Shown here: one piece after another, positions 7,303 through 15,381 of the stretch
How the letters are laid out: the number at the start of each line of letters is the position of its first letter
Position numbering within the stretch: position 1 is the first letter of the stretch
Assembly: GCA_021295935.1 (NCBI GenBank)
Contig: JAGWBL010000006.1
Span: forward strand, 1 to 15,719
Direction: 5' to 3'
Length of the DNA: 15,719 bases
Origin: Pseudomonadales bacterium
GTDB lineage: Bacteria > Pseudomonadota > Gammaproteobacteria > Pseudomonadales > Azotimanducaceae
Translations under genes and position numbers: made by a program
Notes under the pieces: generated by a model
Databases searched by the model: none
What the model was told of the DNA's origin: nothing
Seen by the model: the letters and a program-made list of their open reading frames with translations, nothing else

Positions 7303-8011
7303 GCATGGCTTCCGGCAGGACCCGCTCTCGACGCGACGACTCTCGTTCAATTCTCCCATCCCGCATGAGAATGACTCGATGCGACTTCATGGCAATCTCG
7401 TCTTCATGCGTCACGACAAGTATGGTCTGACCCTCGTCGTTCAGCTCCACAAACAAGTCCATGATCTCCCCCGATGTTCGGGAGTCGAGATTGCCAGTAG
7501 GTTCGTCCGCCAGCAACAAGGGCGGCTCCATCACAAGCGCACGGGCGATGGCAGCGCGCTGCCGCTGTCCGCCCGACAGCTGGTTGGGTCTATGATGCAT
7601 GCGGTCCCCCAGTCCCAGACGCCCCATCAGATCACTGGCTCGCTGAACCTGACCCGTTCGTGCATCCTTTGCAAAGCGCAGCGGCAGCAGGACGTTCTCG
7701 AGTGCTGTGAGACGGGGCAGCAGGTGGAAGCCTTGAAACACAAATCCGATGTACCGGTTCCGAAGTGACGAGAGGGAGACGTCGTCCATGCTTGCCACCG
7801 ACTGGTCCAGCAACCGGTAGGATCCGTCGTCGGCCCGATCGAGACACCCCAGAATGTTCATCAGGGTCGACTTGCCGCTGCCCGACGGCCCCATGACCGC
7901 GACGAAATCACCCTGAGTCACCGTCAGACTGACGTCGTCCAGGGCTCGGACGATGGTGTCGCCAACCTGAAACCTGCGGCACAAGCTGTCCGTTGCGATG
8001 ACGTGAAACAT
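7292..8011 (-). CDS. MacB/LolD-type ABC transporter ATP-binding protein
   Basis: Cytoplasmic ATPase that powers the exporter encoded downstream. 239 residues with all motifs intact: Walker A GPSGSGKST (41-49), Q-loop FVFQGFHLL (Gln 93), signature NQLSGGQRQR (144-152), Walker B LLLADE with D-loop GNLDSR (165-179), and H-loop VVTHE (His 202). The LLPRLTALENVLLPL stretch after the Q-loop is typical of the LolD/MacB group. It is the first gene of the operon and overlaps the first adaptor by 11 bases. No good Shine-Dalgarno precedes ATG 8011, so the start is less certain than the rest. A decayed relative lies upstream (8375-9092). Confidence 0.95.
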   Translation of the reverse strand: MFHVIATDSLCRRFQVGDTIVRALDDVSLTVTQGDFVAVMGPSGSGKSTLMNILGCLDRADDGSYRLLDQSVASMDDVSLSSLRNRYIGFVFQGFHLLPRLTALENVLLPLRFAKDARTGQVQRASDLMGRLGLGDRMHHRPNQLSGGQRQRAAIARALVMEPPLLLADEPTGNLDSRTSGEIMDLFVELNDEGQTILVVTHEDEIAMKSHRVILMRDGRIERESSRRERVLPEAMHAN

Positions 8012-8374
8012 GGAGTCGAGAGAGCGTCAGGAGGATTCTCGCATTCCCGAAGTCGTTATCCACCCAGCGGGCATGCGAGGGAACATCTGGTAGATGGACC
8101 GTGATGCTACTCAGTTGCAGCGCGCGGGAAACGAGTCCGCTCGCATCCTCCGAGACGGAATGGCAGTTTAGACTTCCAAGGTCTTGCCAGGGTGCACCGG
8201 AGTTGATCCGGAGCGGAGTAGATTGGCGAGTCCCCGCCTGGCGCGACGACCCATGTCGCAAAGTTCGGGACCCGGGACCGCTGGTCGAGCAAGCCACCGA
8301 ATCGAACACTGCCGTCCCTTGTCGCGAGGTCCTGACATGCAGACTCCACCCTGCTCCAAGGCGGCGCCTCTGTT
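8012..8374. other. Upstream region of the exporter operon, no intact gene
   Basis: About 360 bases between the ATPase start and the recognisable end of the ATPase pseudogene. The operon promoter should lie here, but I see no convincing -35/-10 pair. The part next to 8374 probably contains the eroded C-terminal end of the pseudogene. Confidence 0.5.
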
Positions 8375-9092
8375 TCAAACCTCGTGAGCCATCGCCTCAC
8401 CCCTGTCGTTTTTCACATCCTCTTGGGCTTCCTCGCTTGGCCACACGATGGTGTCGGCGGCGCGGTCGGCCAATTTTGTTGGGGGCTCGTCATGGGCCGA
8501 CAGTGGCTGCCATCTTCTGTTTCTCGCTTTGCGGACATTCGTGGTTGGCCGGAACGTCAACCGCAGTCCAAACACGGATTGAGCTCTCCGGGCAACGTCA
8601 GGGAGCCGGAAAAACCTGTAGCGATCGAGGCCCGATTCAATCGAAAGGGTGCGATGCCGAACCTGGACAGCGTCGGCACCGGAGAGCAACGAAGAGAGAC
8701 GCACTTCTGCGATTTCGAGTTCGACGCCATGATTCAATGGGACCACGCCAATTGCAGGACGAAACGATTGGGGCTCCTGACTGGTGATTGGCGCGGCCAG
8801 AACGGCGATGAGATCGATGCACTTCGTCGCGGTCATTCAAGACACTGCAGACTCATGTTCCAGGGTCGAACCGGCCTTGGATTTCGAGTTGAAGACAGCA
8901 GCGAACAAAGAGAAGGCTCCTTGGGCCATCCCATGATGTTGATCAGCGTCTGCTTGCCATTGCCCGGCACCGCATGACAGCGACAGAGCCCGCTCGAAAT
9001 GTGGTCGGATTGACGTCCGTCCAACCCCGAAAGAAGGGGTCACGCACCTGAAATCGCCGGCAAGAGTTGGCGGTTGCAGTGATGGAGAGGGC
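8375..9092 (-). pseudogene. Decayed duplicate of the MacB/LolD-type ABC ATPase
   Basis: This stretch is homologous to the intact ATPase at 7292-8011. At the 5' end ITATANSCRRFQV matches VIATDSLCRRFQV, and GSVAVM matches DFVAVM. Then, after a net one-base deletion, PGNGKQTLINIMG matches the Walker A segment PSGSGKSTLMNILG. From the Cys of CRRFQV to the Walker A Lys is 107 bases here against 108 in the intact gene. Further on, in another frame, QPLSAHDEPPTKLADR matches PLLLADEPTGNLDSR (Walker B and D-loop), and MAHE falls within two codons of the H-loop VTHE. The Walker A to Walker B distance is about 100 bases longer than in the intact gene, and Q-loop and signature are not recognisable. At least two frame changes show it is not functional. 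The 5' half is secure; the 3' half is a weaker match and the ends are approximate. Confidence 0.7.
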
Positions 9093-9240
9093 TGAGGAGA
9101 GGTCGGCGCGACGACTCGTGTCGCGGCTCTCGCAGGCCCGAATCCTCGTGTTTGGAATGGCGTTGGGATGGAACACTAGAATTCTTGGCACAGGTACCTG
9201 ACGACCAAATCACTCCCCACGCCGCACTCCCTCGAGCGCA

Positions 9241-10122
9241 ATGAGATACGTCCTCGGCTTCATCTTCGGCATGATCGGCGTGACATTCGCTGGAACCTTC
9301 GGCCTGTTTGGCGGGTTCTTCCTAGGCTACTTTCTCGGACGATGGGCGTCCAAGGCAGCGGTTTTGGAGACGGTGTTCGCTGCCGAACTCGGAAGGCGTC
9401 CGCGTCGCGAGACTCCGAGGAAAGAGGTGCACATCTCTGATGTGGCGTTCGACGCCCTCTTTCAGGTTGCCGGATACATTGCCAAGTCAGATGGTCGAGT
9501 TTCCGAACAGGAAATTCGGATCGCCGAAACGGCGATGCGATTGATGCATCTCGACGAGACCACCCGACTCCGGGCGATCTCTGGCTTCAAGGCTGGAACC
9601 GCCACGGACTTCGAGCTGGAGCCGGTGCTGAACGACGTGCGACTTGCATTCGACCGGTCCAGCGAAGTCGGATACGTGCTGCTGCGCATCCTCGCGGACA
9701 TGGCGCTCGCGGACGGAGTCAGTCCGGTCAAGCAAGACGTGCTGATGGGATTTGCAGACGCCTTCCACCTTGATCCTGGCGTTGCCGAAGACCTGCTTCG
9801 ACGTCATCGCAGATCGAGTGGCAGGTTTCATGCAGGACGACGCGACCAACACGGCGACGCACATACCCAAGACCGTTCCAGGCAGGCGAGGCAAGCGGAA
9901 GGAACGATGTCTCTCGACAGGGCTTACGAACGGCTCGGTGTTCTTCCGACACATTCGGGAGCCGAGATCCAGCTGGCGTACCGAAAGCTCATCAAGGAGC
10001 ACCACCCCGACAGGCTTCTGTCCAAGGGACTGCCACCGCAATTGCTGGAACGTGCAAACGAGCTCACGCGCGAGATTCAGGATGCTTGGGAGACCGTCAA
10101 GACGGCAAGACAGATTCGTTAG
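9241..10122 (+). CDS. djlA: Membrane-anchored DnaJ-like co-chaperone DjlA (TerB plus J domain)
   Basis: DjlA is an inner-membrane J-protein that stimulates DnaK from the cytoplasmic face. 293 residues, close to the 271 of E. coli DjlA. Order: a glycine-rich N-terminal membrane segment (residues about 4-33, GTFGLFGGFFLGYFLGRW); a TerB-like helical domain (about 60-190) with AGYIAKSDGRVSEQEI and MALADGVSPVKQDVLMGF; a charged linker rich in Arg, His, Gln and Asp (about 190-222); and a C-terminal J domain (about 224-293) with AYRKLIKEHHPDRL, the HPD at 255-257, then SKGLPPQLLERA. The ATG at 9241 has no strong Shine-Dalgarno. It stops at TAG, 184 bases before the next gene on the same strand. Identification is confident from domain order and the HPD motif. 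Confidence 0.93.
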   Translation: MRYVLGFIFGMIGVTFAGTFGLFGGFFLGYFLGRWASKAAVLETVFAAELGRRPRRETPRKEVHISDVAFDALFQVAGYIAKSDGRVSEQEIRIAETAMRLMHLDETTRLRAISGFKAGTATDFELEPVLNDVRLAFDRSSEVGYVLLRILADMALADGVSPVKQDVLMGFADAFHLDPGVAEDLLRRHRRSSGRFHAGRRDQHGDAHTQDRSRQARQAEGTMSLDRAYERLGVLPTHSGAEIQLAYRKLIKEHHPDRLLSKGLPPQLLERANELTREIQDAWETVKTARQIR

Positions 10123-10306
10123 CAAGCACATCTTTTGTCGGCAAGCTTTGAAGCATGACCACGTGACCGTCGCTGGTTCTGCATAGGATGGACAGCATGC
10201 GACCGGATGACCCCGCCACAGCACCTATCCCTGACATGAAGACGACCATGCACTGTCCTACCAGTCATCAAGTCCCTTGCATACGGTCCACAGGAACTTC
10301 TGATCC
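10123..10306. other. Intergenic gap, nothing recognised
   Basis: 184 bases between djlA and the DUF2333-type gene, with no hairpin followed by T residues and no clear promoter. Confidence 0.4.
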
Positions 10307-11329
10307 ATGAACTGGAGCCCGCTGGCGATCCCTCCGTCTGTTCGGCGCATCCTGCTCTGGTCTGTTTCTGGAGCCTTGGCGCTCTATGTCCTGTGGATCC
10401 TCGGGGCTTGGTGGTGGTGGGATTTCGAACCGGATCTCTTCGATCCGCTGGAACGGGCCGAACTTCGAGCGCAGTCACGAGGCGACAGCCTCGTCACGGG
10501 GTATGTCACTACCGCGACCACCGTCGAGTTGGTCGAGACCCTGCTCGACAAGCGCGGAGGCTATCTCTCGAACGATGTCGCGCCGCCAACCGTCTGGATG
10601 GACAACGTGCCGAGCTGGGAGTTCGGCGTGCTGCTGCAGGTCCGCGACGTGGCACGAGCCATGCGGATTGACTTCAGCCGCTCACAGAGCCAATCGAAGG
10701 AAGATCCCGATCTCAACCAGGCCGAAGCGAAGTTCTTCTTGGACAGCACTCGCTGGTTGTTCCCGAGAGCCGAAGGCGAGTACCGTGACGGCCTGAGACT
10801 CTTGCAGAGTTATCTGGCCCGGATCGCCGATCCGGAACAATCCGATGCGCAGTTCTACGCGCGCGCCGACAATCTTCGCAACTGGCTTGCCGGTGCGGAA
10901 ACTCGACTCGGCAATCTCAGTCTGCGCCTGTCGCAGAGCGTCAGCTCCAAGCAGTTCGACCTCGCGCTGGCGGGCGATCCTCAAGCTCAGACGGCAACGC
11001 AGATTCCGAAGGAGTCCAACGTCCAGACCCCATGGACCGAGATCGACGACGTGTTCTACGAAGCCCGCGGCCAGACCTGGGCCCTGCTGCACCTGCTACG
11101 CGCAGTGAAGATGGACTTTGCTCCGATCCTCGCGGACAAGAACGCAGAGGTCAGCCTGCACCAGATCATCCTGGTCCTTGAGCAAGCCCAGCACACGCTG
11201 TGGAGCCCAATGGTTCTAAACGGTGGCGGGTTCGGACCGCTTCCCAACCATTCGCTGGTGCTGGCCGCCTACATCGCGCGTGCCAACGCCGCGCTCATCG
11301 ACCTCAGGGAACTGCTCTCCCAAGGCTGA
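10307..11329 (+). CDS. DUF2333 family inner-membrane protein
   Basis: 340 residues. One N-terminal membrane helix (about 13-36, ILLWSVSGALALYVLWILGA, followed by four Trp) precedes a large domain expected in the periplasm. I recognise the DUF2333 pattern: TGYVTTATTVELVETLLDKR, GGYLSNDVAPPTVWMDNVPS, WEFGVLLQVRDVARAMRIDF, and later the WTEIDDVFYEARGQTWALLH segment. The family is widespread in gammaproteobacteria and its function is not established. The start ATG 10307 gives a short N-terminus before the helix; AGGA lies about 11 bases upstream, which is distant. It is co-directional with djlA and hppA, but a 10-bp hairpin lies after its stop, so it is probably not cotranscribed with hppA. Confidence 0.85.
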   Translation: MNWSPLAIPPSVRRILLWSVSGALALYVLWILGAWWWWDFEPDLFDPLERAELRAQSRGDSLVTGYVTTATTVELVETLLDKRGGYLSNDVAPPTVWMDNVPSWEFGVLLQVRDVARAMRIDFSRSQSQSKEDPDLNQAEAKFFLDSTRWLFPRAEGEYRDGLRLLQSYLARIADPEQSDAQFYARADNLRNWLAGAETRLGNLSLRLSQSVSSKQFDLALAGDPQAQTATQIPKESNVQTPWTEIDDVFYEARGQTWALLHLLRAVKMDFAPILADKNAEVSLHQIILVLEQAQHTLWSPMVLNGGGFGPLPNHSLVLAAYIARANAALIDLRELLSQG

Positions 11330-11334
11330 CATGC

Positions 11335-11364
11335 GCCACGACCCCGACTCCCGTGGGTCGTGGC
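11335..11364 (+). terminator. Hairpin after the DUF2333-type gene
   Basis: A perfect 10-bp inverted repeat, GCCACGACCC (11335-11344) and GGGTCGTGGC (11355-11364), with a 10-base loop, begins five bases after the stop codon. It is GC-rich and placed like a terminator, but no run of T follows, so it may instead be an attenuator or an mRNA-stabilising stem. Confidence 0.45.
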
Positions 11365-11466
11365 CAGGCTGCGCTCGCGCACGCTTCTTCAGCACCTCGC
11401 TTGTATCATTGATTCTGCCGTTTCGCGTTCTGCGGAAGGGCCGAATCCCCCTCTGAAGGAACGATC

Positions 11467-13527
11467 ATGAAGTTTGATTCTTGGCCGCTGGTGTTGGGAG
11501 TCGTTGGGCTTCTGACTGCCGCGTTCGTCTACTGGCTGGTCAGGCGATACCCCGCTGGCGACGACAAGGTCAGGGAGATTGCGGAGAAGATTCACCATGG
11601 CGCCATGGTCTTCATGCGCCGAGAGTACAGCATGCTCGCGCTGTTCGCGACCGTGCTGTTCTTTCTTCTCCTGCTCGAGAGCGAGCACCTGGGGCTGGAC
11701 TCCGCCATCGCCTTCGCGATCGGCGCGGTGGCATCGGCGTCTGCCGGTTGGTTCGGCATGTACACCGCGACCAAGGCCAACGTACGCACCACAACAGCCG
11801 CTCAGACCAAGGGCCCCGCCGCAGCCCTCTCTGTCGCGTTCTTTGGCGGCTCGATCATGGGATTGCTTGTGGCTTCCTTGGGCTTGCTCGGATTGGGGAC
11901 GGTATTCGTCCTCTACGGGGGTGACCCCGCGTCCGCCCACCACATCCACGGATTCGGCATGGGTGCGTCAACGGTCGCTCTGTTCTCGCGTGTTGGCGGG
12001 GGCATCTTCACCAAGAGCGCAGACGTAGGGGCCGATCTGGTCGGCAAGACCGAGGAGAACATTCCCGAGGACGATCCGCGGAACCCGGGCGTGATCGCAG
12101 ACAACGTCGGCGACAATGTGGGCGATGTCGCGGGAATGGGCTCGGACATCTTCGAGTCCTATTGCGGATCCATGATCGCCACCATCGCCATCGCCTCCAC
12201 TCTCAGTCTCGAAGCGATCGGCCTTCTGGGCAACCTGGTTTCCGATGCGACGCGGGCAGAGCTGATGTTCCTGCCCCTCGCTCTGGCATCAACCGGGCTG
12301 ATCTGCTCCATCATCGGCATCGCGGTGGTGCGCACGCAGTCCAACCGCAATCCCGCCTTCGCGCTCCGCCTCGGAATGACCGTCACCCCCGTGTTGTTTG
12401 CTATCGGGGCGTACTTGGTGATCACACAGTTGTCCAGCCTGAACGTCAACATCTGGTGGTGCGTGGTGTGCGGCGCTGTCGGCGGGATCGTGATCGGGCT
12501 GGTGACCGAGTTCTATACATCCGGCCGACCGGTCAGACGACTTGCCGAGCAGGGCAAGACCGGACCCGCTACTGTTCTCATCAATGGCATCGCAACGGGA
12601 ATGCAATCGGTTCTGATTCCGATTCTCAGCATTTGCGCCATCATCTTCCTCTCCAACACGTTGGCAGGCGGAGGCGCCGCCGGTCTCTACGGCATCGGCA
12701 TCGCCGCAGTCGGACTCCTTGCAACTGTTGGCATGACGATGGCGGTGGATGCCTACGGTCCAGTTGCGGACAACGCCGGCGGAATCGCGGAAATGGCCGG
12801 TCTGGGTGAGGACGTTCGGTCCATCACCGATTCTCTGGACGAGCTGGGCAACACCACCGCTGCCATGGGCAAGGGATTTGCAATCGGCGCGGCGGCGCTT
12901 GCGGCGTTGGCCATCATCGCCGCATTCGTTGAAGCGATCGAGTTCGAGCGTGGCGCCGAGTTCACCCTGCACCTAGGCGACCCGAAAGTGCTTGTCGGCC
13001 TGTTCATTGGAGGCGTGATCGCTTTCCTCATTGCGTCGATCACCATGAAAGCCGTTGGAGATGCGGCGGAGAAGATGATCGCGGAGATTCGTCGCCAGTT
13101 CCGGGAGATCGCCGGGCTCAGGGAAGGCACGGCCGAACCCGACAACGAGAAGTGCATCCAGATCGCCACCAATGCAGCGCTCTACAAGATGATCCTGCCT
13201 GGCGCCATAGCGGTGTTTGTGCCTCCTGTTGTCGGATTCACGATGGGTGCCGAAACGCTTGGAGGAGTTCTAGGGGGGGGGTTGATCGGTTGCGTGCTGC
13301 TGGCTCTCACCATGGCAAATGCCGGCGGCGCGTGGGACAACGCGAAGAAGTTCGTGGAGAAGGGACAGCTCGGCGAGGGTCACCTCAAGGGATCGGACAC
13401 GCATGCCGCAACGGTGGTCGGCGATACCGTCGGAGATCCGTTCAAGGACACGTCCGGGCCGAGCATGAACATCCTGATCAACGTCATGGCCATCGTCAGC
13501 CTGGTTCTGGCACCGGTGATTGCCTGA
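11467..13527 (+). CDS. hppA: Membrane-bound ion-translocating pyrophosphatase, K+-dependent type
   Basis: Integral-membrane enzyme coupling PPi hydrolysis (or synthesis) to H+ or Na+ transport. 686 residues, a normal full length with about 16 predicted helices. Catalytic motifs are intact: DVGADLVGK (186-194), then EDDPRNP and two NVGD repeats (201-220), AVDAYGPVADNAGG (426-439), and C-terminal DTVGDPFKDTSGPS. The GNTTAAMGKG motif (461-470) carries Ala where K+-independent enzymes carry Lys, which indicates the K+-dependent class; whether it pumps H+ or Na+ I cannot decide from motifs. GAAGGA about seven bases before ATG 11467 is a good ribosome-binding site. A nine-G run at 13273-13281 encodes three glycines. 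It converges on the PPi-dependent phosphofructokinase gene, suggesting shared PPi metabolism. Confidence 0.97.
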   Translation: MKFDSWPLVLGVVGLLTAAFVYWLVRRYPAGDDKVREIAEKIHHGAMVFMRREYSMLALFATVLFFLLLLESEHLGLDSAIAFAIGAVASASAGWFGMYTATKANVRTTTAAQTKGPAAALSVAFFGGSIMGLLVASLGLLGLGTVFVLYGGDPASAHHIHGFGMGASTVALFSRVGGGIFTKSADVGADLVGKTEENIPEDDPRNPGVIADNVGDNVGDVAGMGSDIFESYCGSMIATIAIASTLSLEAIGLLGNLVSDATRAELMFLPLALASTGLICSIIGIAVVRTQSNRNPAFALRLGMTVTPVLFAIGAYLVITQLSSLNVNIWWCVVCGAVGGIVIGLVTEFYTSGRPVRRLAEQGKTGPATVLINGIATGMQSVLIPILSICAIIFLSNTLAGGGAAGLYGIGIAAVGLLATVGMTMAVDAYGPVADNAGGIAEMAGLGEDVRSITDSLDELGNTTAAMGKGFAIGAAALAALAIIAAFVEAIEFERGAEFTLHLGDPKVLVGLFIGGVIAFLIASITMKAVGDAAEKMIAEIRRQFREIAGLREGTAEPDNEKCIQIATNAALYKMILPGAIAVFVPPVVGFTMGAETLGGVLGGGLIGCVLLALTMANAGGAWDNAKKFVEKGQLGEGHLKGSDTHAATVVGDTVGDPFKDTSGPSMNILINVMAIVSLVLAPVIA

Positions 13528-14062
13528 CACGGGGAATCCAGACCTGACGATGGCGTTGGAGAGGGAGTCGTGATCGATCGTTGCACGAGCCACCTGAGCC
13601 TGCCACGGGTGATTTGGATTCCAACAGAGCTTGGCGAGTCACCAGGTCGATGATTGTCCAGTCAAGCTGGCTTCGAAATGTTCTCGCGTCAGAGGTTGAT
13701 TGGCAAGCCACGTCGGCCAATCCGGAACAGCTGGGGATGTGGCGTGCAGAATTTCGCGGACGCAACGTACTGCGCTGTTGGCATACGGGCCCGATTGCCG
13801 AGGGGGATAACCGCCCGCACGACAATGCTGCGAGTTGTTCAACTGTCGAGGCTGGACAACGTCGCCTTCCGAATGATTCGATTGACACTTGAAGTCCGAG
13901 AGCGCAGCTGGCTCGTGTCGGCACCTTGGACTGCAGGGAAGTCCTGCAAGGCTCGAGAAAACACCAAGAGAACGGATTCGGACGGCTCCGGCAGGCGATT
14001 GGTCAACATCCCCTCGCGATCGCTCACGATCTGTTCCAGCTCGGGCCTTGTTCATCCAGCTC
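13528..14062. other. Convergent intergenic region with no recognised gene
   Basis: 535 bases between the ends of hppA and pfp. The most protein-like frame is a short minus-strand one, 13839-14027 (62 codons from a GTG, beginning MSDREGMLTNRLPEPSES), just downstream of pfp; I cannot assign it to a family and it may be a relic. A plus-strand frame at 13581-13892 also shows no known motif. A small hairpin, TGCAGG (13932-13937) and CCTGCA (13943-13948), lacks a T tract. Transcripts from both sides must end here, but I see no classical terminator. Confidence 0.4.
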
Positions 14063-15325
14063 TCACGGGCGGAGAGGAGCGTATTCCGGCAGCTGCCTGC
14101 CAACGCGACGCATGCGCAATCTAGCGAACACCGGCAGTCCGGCTTCGTAGCGCGGCGGCGCATCGCCCTCGATCAGCGGAGCGAGGTAAGTTCGCGCCGC
14201 CAAAGTAATGCCGAATCCGTCGGGCGTGATGTAGTCTCTCGGCAAAGGCACTTCGAGATTGGCGACTTGATCCAGCGGATGCGTTCCTGTCTTCCACTGG
14301 TAGGGAACATCTCTCTTTCGATCGATCGTGATCATGACTCCATTCGTTCCGGCAGCCGCGGCGTCGACCGCCGCCGCTCCAACGGCATAGGCATGATCAA
14401 GGTCCGTCTTGGATGCGATGTGCCTTGCGGACCTTTGCAGGTAGTCCGAGATTGCGAAGTGGTACTTGAACCCGAGTTGGTTCTTCACGAGCGAGGCGAT
14501 GTAGGCGGCCACGCCGCCCAATTTCGCATGCCCGAACGCGTCCTTTCCAGACGACGCCGACAGGAAGCTGCCGTCCGGATTCTTCGCCCCTTCGGAGGCG
14601 ACAATGACGCAGTAACCGACCCTCTCGACCGTGCTGCGAACTCTCTCGAGGAAGCGCTCTTGATCAAACGCGACCTCAGGAAAGAGAATCACGTGGGGGG
14701 GATCGCCCTCGCCCTTTCCCGCCAGTCCTGATGCGGCGGCAATCCATCCCGCGTGGCGTCCCATGACTTCCAGCACGAACACCTTGGTGGAGGTGTCGCA
14801 CATTGACGCCACGTCCAGGCTGGCTTCCTGAACCGATATCGCGACGTAGCGCGCTACCGATCCGAACCCCGGGCAGCAATCGGTTCCCGCCAAGTCGTTG
14901 TCGACAGTCTTCGGGATGCCAATGCACGTGAGTGGGTATCCGATCGCTTCGCTGGCCATCAGGATCTTGTGTGCTGTGTCCTGCGAATCCCCGCCTCCGT
15001 TGTAGAAGAAGTAGCCGATGTCGTGCGCCTGCAACACTTCGAACAGGCGCATCAGGTCCGCGTTCATAGGCTCGCTCGCGGGGAGCTTGTACCGACAGGA
15101 TCCGAAAGCGCCTCCAGGTGTGTCCCGCAGCCGGGCCACCTGTTCGGGATCTTCAGCCGATGTGTCCACCAGGTCTTCTCTAAGAACTCCAACGATACCG
15201 TTCATTCCGGCGTAGACCGTGCCGATGCGTTCAGGCCATCTCCTTGCCGTCTCGATGACACCGCATGCGGTTGCGTTGATGACCGCTGTCACGCCTCCCG
15301 ACTGTGCGTAGAGCGCGTTGCGCAT
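14063..15325 (-). CDS. pfp: Pyrophosphate-dependent 6-phosphofructokinase
   Basis: Reversible PPi-linked conversion of fructose-6-phosphate to fructose-1,6-bisphosphate in glycolysis, gluconeogenesis or the Calvin cycle. 420 residues, a typical length for this PFK clade. Motifs: N-terminal QSGGVTAVINA (phosphate loop), YNGGGDSQDTAHK (108-120, with Asp where ATP-dependent PFKs have the GGDGS glycine), catalytic IPKTVDNDLAGTD (137-149), MGRHAGWIAA (188-197), and substrate-binding regions in the C-terminal half. The ATG at 15325 has GGAG seven bases upstream. A possible promoter (TTGTCT, 17 bases, TCCAAT) lies in the 56-base gap shared with the divergent small membrane gene, but it is weak. Converges with hppA. 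Some enzymes of this group also act on sedoheptulose-7-phosphate or ribulose-5-phosphate; that cannot be read from sequence here. Confidence 0.94.
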   Translation of the reverse strand: MRNALYAQSGGVTAVINATACGVIETARRWPERIGTVYAGMNGIVGVLREDLVDTSAEDPEQVARLRDTPGGAFGSCRYKLPASEPMNADLMRLFEVLQAHDIGYFFYNGGGDSQDTAHKILMASEAIGYPLTCIGIPKTVDNDLAGTDCCPGFGSVARYVAISVQEASLDVASMCDTSTKVFVLEVMGRHAGWIAAASGLAGKGEGDPPHVILFPEVAFDQERFLERVRSTVERVGYCVIVASEGAKNPDGSFLSASSGKDAFGHAKLGGVAAYIASLVKNQLGFKYHFAISDYLQRSARHIASKTDLDHAYAVGAAAVDAAAAGTNGVMITIDRKRDVPYQWKTGTHPLDQVANLEVPLPRDYITPDGFGITLAARTYLAPLIEGDAPPRYEAGLPVFARLRMRRVGRQLPEYAPLRP

Positions 15326-15381
15326 GCCGTTACTCCAGAAGGCGCATTGGAGGCACCCATGCTTTGTGAGACAATTTCTTG

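Noticed and set aside
8384..8977. Plus-strand open frame of 197 codons
   Set aside because: It runs opposite the ATPase pseudogene and shows no domain; its openness is an antisense effect.
13932..13948. Small hairpin between hppA and pfp as a shared terminator
   Set aside because: Six base pairs and no T run on either strand.
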